NCBI RefSeq assembly: GCF_016464705.1
Contig: NZ_JAEHOB010000003.1
Location: 1 to 64,000 of the forward strand
Origin: Qaidamihabitans albus
GTDB taxonomy: Bacteria > Actinomycetota > Actinomycetes > Mycobacteriales > Pseudonocardiaceae
Direction: 5' to 3'
DNA: 64,000 nucleotides
Both the position numbers and the translations under genes were made by a program. Positions 59,959-64,000 of the stretch are shown here, piece after piece. Position 1 is the stretch's first letter. Each line of letters begins with the position of its first letter. Under the pieces are notes generated by a model. That model worked only from the letters and a program-made list of their open reading frames with translations. It had not been told where the DNA came from and did no database searches.

Positions 59959-60597
59959 CTACTCGCCGAGCCTGCTGGCGAGGTAGCCCTTGATCAGGTA
60001 CTTCGTCTCGGCGACCACGTCCGGGTCGCCCTGCGGGTTGCGGCGGAAAGCGAGGTTCAGCAGGCCGTCGGCGGCCTGCACCGCGATCGTGATCGGCAGC
60101 GCCACCTGCTCGGCGGAAAGGTCGAGCCGGCTCGTGATCAGGCTCGTCAGCGAGTCGGCGATCACGCGGTTGTTGTCGCGCCGGTCGTCGAGCAGCCGCA
60201 CGTCCACCACGTCCCCGAAGTGCACCTTCGAGAACCCGGGCACCTCGCGGTGCATCCGCAGGTAGATGTCGAGCAGCGAGTCGACCACGTCCCACCAGTG
60301 CTGGTGGTCGATGCCGCCCAGCCGCTCACCGACCCCCGCCATGAACCGTTCGAGGTTTCGCTGGGTCAGCGCCTGCACGACGGCGCGCTTGTCCGGGAAG
60401 AACTGGTAGAGCGAGCCCACGGCGACGCCGGCGCGCTTCGCGATCAAGGTCGTGGTGAGCGACTCGTAGCCCACCTCGTCGAGCAGTTCGGCGGCCGCGT
60501 CCAGCATCCGCTCGACGCGCTGCGCGCTTCGCTGCTGGACGGGCTGGCGGCGGAGGGGGGTCGCCTCCGGCGAGGCCGGGGCTTGGTTCTCGGACAC
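59959..60597 (-). CDS. TetR-family transcriptional regulator
   Basis: A 212-residue repressor with a helix-turn-helix at about 40-65 (TTTLIAKRAGVAVGSLYQFFPDKRAV in part) and a helical effector domain. AAGGAG precedes the GTG start. It is divergent from the beta-glucosidase/MFS operon across 121 AT-richer bases (TAGTATGTGAG...TTCATATTTTT), so it probably senses a sugar or glycoside and controls that operon. Confidence 0.92.
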   Translation of the reverse strand: MSENQAPASPEATPLRRQPVQQRSAQRVERMLDAAAELLDEVGYESLTTTLIAKRAGVAVGSLYQFFPDKRAVVQALTQRNLERFMAGVGERLGGIDHQHWWDVVDSLLDIYLRMHREVPGFSKVHFGDVVDVRLLDDRRDNNRVIADSLTSLITSRLDLSAEQVALPITIAVQAADGLLNLAFRRNPQGDPDVVAETKYLIKGYLASRLGE

Positions 60598-60718
60598 GTC
60601 GTGCTCCTTGCTGTGCAGGTCAGCGACTTTATCGTGTCGATGACCTTCTCCCCTGTCGAGTGACGGCCTAGTATGTGAGAACTATTCATATTTTTCGGAT
60701 GTCGAGGGAGAACCGCCG

Positions 60719-62032
60719 GTGCACAGCCTGAACTTCCCGCCCGGCTTCCGCTGGGGAGCCGCGACGTCCGCGTTCCAGATCGAGGGCGCCACCCGTACGG
60801 GTGGGCGTGGCCCCTCCATCTGGGACACCTTCACCGCGACCCCGGGCAAGGTCGCGCGGGGCGAGCACGCCGACGTCGCCGCCGATCACTACCACCGCCA
60901 TGCCGAGGACGTCCGGCTGCTGGCCACGCTCGGTGCGCACGCCTACCGGTTCTCCCTCGCGTGGCCGCGCATCCAGCCCACCGGCAAGGGCGCCGCCAAC
61001 CCCGAGGGGCTCGCCTTCTACGACCGCCTCCTCGACGAGCTGTGCGCGGCCGGGATCGAGCCGGTGGCCACCCTGTACCACTGGGATCTGCCGCAGCCGC
61101 TCGAGGACGCGGGCGGCTGGCTCGCCCGCGACACCGCCGAGCGCTTCGCCGAGTACGCCGCGATCGCAGGGGAGCACTTCGCCGACCGGGTGGCGATGTG
61201 GATCCCGGTCAACGAGCCGATGGTCACGACCGTCTACGGCTACGCGACCGGTGAGTACGCCCCGGGCCGGGCATTGCTGCTCGGTGCCGTGCCGACCGCG
61301 CACTACCAGCACCTCGCCCACGGCCTCGCCGTGCGGGCACTGCGCGCGGTGGGGGCGCGCAGTGTCGGCACGGCGAACAACCACAGCCCGGTCTGGCCGG
61401 TCACCGAGGCCGACCGCCCGGCGGCAGGCAGGCTCGACGCACTGCTCAACCGGCTCTACGCCGATCCGGTACTGCTCGGCAGCTACCCGGACGAGTTCGC
61501 GGAGTACCTTCCCCAAGGGCACGCCGACGACCTGCCCGTCATCTCCGCGGCGATCGACTTCTACGGCGTCAACTACTACGAGCCGCAGGCGGCCGCCGCA
61601 CCCGGCGAGGGCAACCCGTTGCCGTTCGAGCCGCGACCGGTCGAGGGGTACCCGATGACGGCGAACGGCTCGCCGATCGTGCCGGACGCCTTCCGCGAGC
61701 TGCTGGTGTCCCTCGATGGCCGCTACGGTGCCGCGCTGCCGCCTGTTTACGTGACGGAGAACGGCTGCGCCTTCGCCGACGAGGTCGGTGCCGACGGCGC
61801 GGTGCACGACCGGGCCCGCATCGACTTCCTCGCGAGGCACCTCGCGGCCCTGCGCGAGGCGATGGAAGCGGGCGTCGACGTGCGCGGCTACTTCGTGTGG
61901 TCGCTGCTCGACAACTTCGAGTGGGCCAAGGGTTACGGGCCGCGCTTCGGCCTGGTGCACGTGGACTACGAGACGCAGCGCCGCACGCCGAAGGACTCCT
62001 TCGCCTGGTACCGCGCGGTGATCCGTGGATAG
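60719..62032 (+). CDS. GH1 beta-glucosidase
   Basis: A 437-residue family 1 glycoside hydrolase without a signal peptide, so intracellular. The acid/base is Glu166 in PVNEP and the nucleophile Glu347 in VTENG; FPPGFRWGAATSAFQIEGA is the GH1 N-terminal signature, and WSLLDNFEWAKGY closes the substrate pocket. It hydrolyses beta-glucosides such as cellobiose taken up by the overlapping MFS transporter gene. Confidence 0.95.
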   Translation: MHSLNFPPGFRWGAATSAFQIEGATRTGGRGPSIWDTFTATPGKVARGEHADVAADHYHRHAEDVRLLATLGAHAYRFSLAWPRIQPTGKGAANPEGLAFYDRLLDELCAAGIEPVATLYHWDLPQPLEDAGGWLARDTAERFAEYAAIAGEHFADRVAMWIPVNEPMVTTVYGYATGEYAPGRALLLGAVPTAHYQHLAHGLAVRALRAVGARSVGTANNHSPVWPVTEADRPAAGRLDALLNRLYADPVLLGSYPDEFAEYLPQGHADDLPVISAAIDFYGVNYYEPQAAAAPGEGNPLPFEPRPVEGYPMTANGSPIVPDAFRELLVSLDGRYGAALPPVYVTENGCAFADEVGADGAVHDRARIDFLARHLAALREAMEAGVDVRGYFVWSLLDNFEWAKGYGPRFGLVHVDYETQRRTPKDSFAWYRAVIRG

Positions 62033-63296
62033 CCGGGAGGGTGCCAGGCGGGCCGGTGTTCCGCTGCCGCCCGCGCTCGCCGAGCCGGTCGTCCCGGTGC
62101 GCCCCGGCTGGACCACGCTGCTGTTCCTCACCAACCTCGGGCTCTGGCTGGCGATCTACGCGCCGATCCAGGTGCTGCTGCCCCGGCAGGCGGCGCTGCT
62201 GGACGCGGCGGACAAGGAGGTGGTCTTCGGGACTGTCACCGGAGCCGGAGCGCTCGTGGCGCTGGTCGCCAACCCGGCGATCGGCCTGCTCTCGGACCGG
62301 ACGTCGTCCCGGTTCGGCCGCCGCCATCCCTGGACGGTCGCCGGTGCGCTGCTCGGCGCCTGCGGGCTCGGCATCCTCTCGCTCGCCGGTGACGTCGTGG
62401 TGATGACGCTCGGCTGGTGCCTCGTGCAGGCGGGCCTCGGCGGCATGCTTGCCACGCTGACGGCCGCGCTGCCGGACCGCGTGCCGGTCCGGCAGCGGGC
62501 GCGGGTCGGCGGGTTCGTGGGGATCAGCCAGATGCTGGGCACCGTCGCCGGGGCCGTGCTCGTGACCGTCGTGGTGACCAGCCTGTCCGGCGGCTACCTC
62601 GCGTGCGCGTTCGTCGTGCTGACCGGGGCCGTGGTGTTCGCGGTCCGCACGCCCGATGCCGTGCTGCCGAGGGCGTTCCGCCCCGCCGGCCGGTGGTGGA
62701 CGGCGATCGCCGGTCTCTGGGTGTCCCCCCGGCGGCAGCCGGACTTCGCGTGGGCCTGGGGCTGCCATTTCCTGATCGGTCTCGGCAACGCGCTCGGCAC
62801 GCTGTACCTGCTGTTCTTCCTCGGTGACGCCGTCCGGCACCCCGATCCGGACACCGGCCTGCTGGTGCTGATGGGCCTCTACGGCGCCGCGCTGACCGTG
62901 GGCGCCCTCGTGACCGGCCGCCTGTCGGACTCCTCGGGGCTGCGTAAGCCCTACGTGCTGGTGTCCTGCGGGCTGATGGCGACGGCGGCGCTGCTGCTGG
63001 TCGTCTCGCAGACCTGGACTGCGGCTCTCGTGGCGGCACCGCTGCTGGGAGTCGGCTTCGGTACGTACTGGGCGGTGGCGCTGGCGATTCTCACGCAGGT
63101 GCTGCCCGCCGCCGCCGACCGGGGCAAGGATCTGGGGGTGGTGAACGTCGCGAACGCCCTGCCGCAAGTGGTGGCGCCGCTGCTCGCGACGGTGATTCTC
63201 GCGCGGACGGGAGGCTATCCGGGCCTCTTCACCGCCTCCGCCGCCGCGACCCTGTGCGCGGGTGTGCTCATCACGCGGGTGCGTTCGGTGCGGTGA
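62025..63296 (+). CDS. MFS transporter
   Basis: A 423-residue membrane protein with 12 helices. The A-motif-like GLLSDRTSSRFGRRHPW after the second helix and SDSSGLRKPY in the second half are typical of MFS (glycoside-pentoside-hexuronide-like) carriers. It overlaps the beta-glucosidase by eight bases, so it likely imports the glycoside that the enzyme cleaves. The GTG start follows GGAT; a later start is possible. Confidence 0.88.
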   Translation: MDSREGARRAGVPLPPALAEPVVPVRPGWTTLLFLTNLGLWLAIYAPIQVLLPRQAALLDAADKEVVFGTVTGAGALVALVANPAIGLLSDRTSSRFGRRHPWTVAGALLGACGLGILSLAGDVVVMTLGWCLVQAGLGGMLATLTAALPDRVPVRQRARVGGFVGISQMLGTVAGAVLVTVVVTSLSGGYLACAFVVLTGAVVFAVRTPDAVLPRAFRPAGRWWTAIAGLWVSPRRQPDFAWAWGCHFLIGLGNALGTLYLLFFLGDAVRHPDPDTGLLVLMGLYGAALTVGALVTGRLSDSSGLRKPYVLVSCGLMATAALLLVVSQTWTAALVAAPLLGVGFGTYWAVALAILTQVLPAAADRGKDLGVVNVANALPQVVAPLLATVILARTGGYPGLFTASAAATLCAGVLITRVRSVR

Positions 63297-63508
63297 GTTC
63301 GCTCTGGTTGGGGACCGCGGACCGGTGCCGGTCGGGGGAGGGGGAGTGCAACGGCACCGGCCCGCGGGGTATCGGGGCCGCACTGCGGGCGGGGATCTTC
63401 CACAGTTCGCGATCTGCAGTTATGCGGCTTGCTTCGTGATCAACCTAACGGCGGATTAGCGCTCCCGCTAGGGGTTGAGTCACATTTATTCGATTAATCG
63501 GAGTAGGC

Positions 63509-63555
63509 CGGCGGTTGGCTCGTCACGCTCGGGGGTACGCACGAGCCAACCGCCG
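63509..63555. terminator. Bidirectional terminator with perfect 15-bp arms
   Basis: CGGCGGTTGGCTCGT (63509-63523) pairs perfectly with 63541-63555 across a 17-base loop. It lies between the convergent MFS gene and the gene at 63569. An AT-rich stretch with the palindrome CGATTAATCG (63491-63500) is beside it. Confidence 0.8.
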
Positions 63556-63568
63556 ACGTCCGGGGCCA

Positions 63569-63997
63569 TTACCGGGCGGGGGTCCCGGCAATGGCTCGGT
63601 GTGTGGCAGGCGGGGGGACCAGGGCGTGTTTGCCTGCCTGCTGTTGGGGGACCGGCTGGGCCTCGGCCGGCTCGGTGGCCGCGGACCGGCGGCGTCCCAG
63701 CCGCCGGGTGTTCTGCTGAGGCGCCAGCCCTCCGGCGACGAGGTGCTCGTGCGCGACCTGCCATACGGAGCAGGGCGCCTTGCACCGGTGCCATCGGGTG
63801 GAGCAGGTGGGGCAGTCGCCGCGCTCGTCCGGTTCGTGAGCGCGGAGCATGGCCCGCCAGCCCTCGGTCAACCGGGGGAGTTCGGAGCGGGCCACCGACA
63901 CCAGCGATGCAGAGTCCGCACGTTCGGCCAGGTCGGAGAGCATGTCGAGGCGTTCCCATACCGCGTTGCGGAGGACCTGCCCGAGGATCTGATCCAC
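63569..63997 (-). CDS. Cys-containing hypothetical protein, possibly cut by the window edge
   Basis: At least 142 residues, not assigned to a function. A helical N-terminal region (AVWERLDMLSDLAERADS) is followed by CPTCSTRWHRCKAPC, a Cys cluster likely to bind zinc, and a basic, Pro/Gln/Ala-rich tail. The GTG at 63997 could start it, but the frame is open to the window edge, so the true start may lie outside. Similar proteins are familiar from Pseudonocardiaceae, with no known role. Confidence 0.7.
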   Translation of the reverse strand: MDQILGQVLRNAVWERLDMLSDLAERADSASLVSVARSELPRLTEGWRAMLRAHEPDERGDCPTCSTRWHRCKAPCSVWQVAHEHLVAGGLAPQQNTRRLGRRRSAATEPAEAQPVPQQQAGKHALVPPPATHRAIAGTPAR

Positions 63998-64000
63998 TTG

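Noticed and set aside
63491-63500. CGATTAATCG palindrome as a promoter operator
   Set aside because: It lies 3' of both convergent neighbours, so a role beside the terminator is more likely than an operator.
1-64000. Prophage, integrative element, insertion sequence with transposase, rRNA operon
   Set aside because: No integrase, transposase, phage structural gene, or rRNA sequence was recognised. The tRNA-Leu has no attachment-site duplication that I could find nearby.

Overview
The window is GC-rich actinobacterial DNA with frequent GTG/TTG starts and dense operons. It looks like a member of the Pseudonocardiaceae (Amycolatopsis/Saccharomonospora-like). This placement is an inference from gene content and order, not from a search. 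From about 18.8 to 34.9 kb the gene order matches the origin-proximal block known in mycobacteria: cwsA-like, ppiA, rhomboid, PH-domain protein, crgA, class E sortase, pabA/trpG, then pknB-pknA-pbpA-rodA-pstP-fhaB-fhaA on the minus strand, then tRNA-Leu(CAG).

Left part (0.2-17.4 kb). A SpoIIE-type phosphatase, a STAS anti-anti-sigma factor and a HATPase kinase form a partner-switching module (0.2-2.7 kb). A surface-polysaccharide locus follows (3.1-15.2 kb). It holds a UDP-sugar 6-dehydrogenase, a hexapeptide acetyltransferase, a DegT/WbpE-type aminotransferase, a Gfo/Idh/MocA oxidoreductase and a non-hydrolysing UDP-GlcNAc 2-epimerase, plus three glycosyltransferases, a flippase and a large polytopic membrane protein. 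Together the five sugar enzymes match the full set known to make UDP-2,3-diacetamido-2,3-dideoxy-mannuronic acid. Next comes an ABC-2 exporter with its own small XRE regulator (15.3-17.3 kb).

Centre (17.4-35.4 kb). A PdxH-like oxidase, a DUF2020-like lipoprotein and a small conserved protein lead into the cell-division and cell-wall signalling block. In that block Ser/Thr kinases PknA and PknB, phosphatase PstP, FHA proteins, the RodA/PbpA synthesis pair and CrgA act together on peptidoglycan growth. The fhaA linker carries a 183-bp tandem repeat in about 4.6 copies that look identical.

Right part (35.5-64 kb). This holds a secreted penicillin-acylase-family hydrolase; a divergent XRE-cupin regulator and B3/4 protein with a cystathionine gamma-lyase-like enzyme; a thioester (TQXA) surface protein ending in LAQTG; and a GntR-controlled operon joining a peptide-type ABC importer to aldehyde dehydrogenase, SDR and amidase. 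It continues with an LLM flavin oxidoreductase, two CoA-ester lyases, several small enzymes, a TetR/GNAT pair with a double operator, an aldonolactone oxidase with a PLP deaminase/aldolase, and a TetR-controlled GH1 beta-glucosidase/MFS pair. The right edge cuts into a Cys-containing protein of unknown function.

Several non-coding structures stand out. A family of five ~44-bp inverted repeats (TCGTGAGTGC...GCACTCACGA) sits at gene ends. In three copies the repeat supplies the TGA stop codon of a neighbouring gene, and one copy is interrupted by an 82-bp element with its own terminal inverted repeats. No transposase, prophage, rRNA or CRISPR array was seen.
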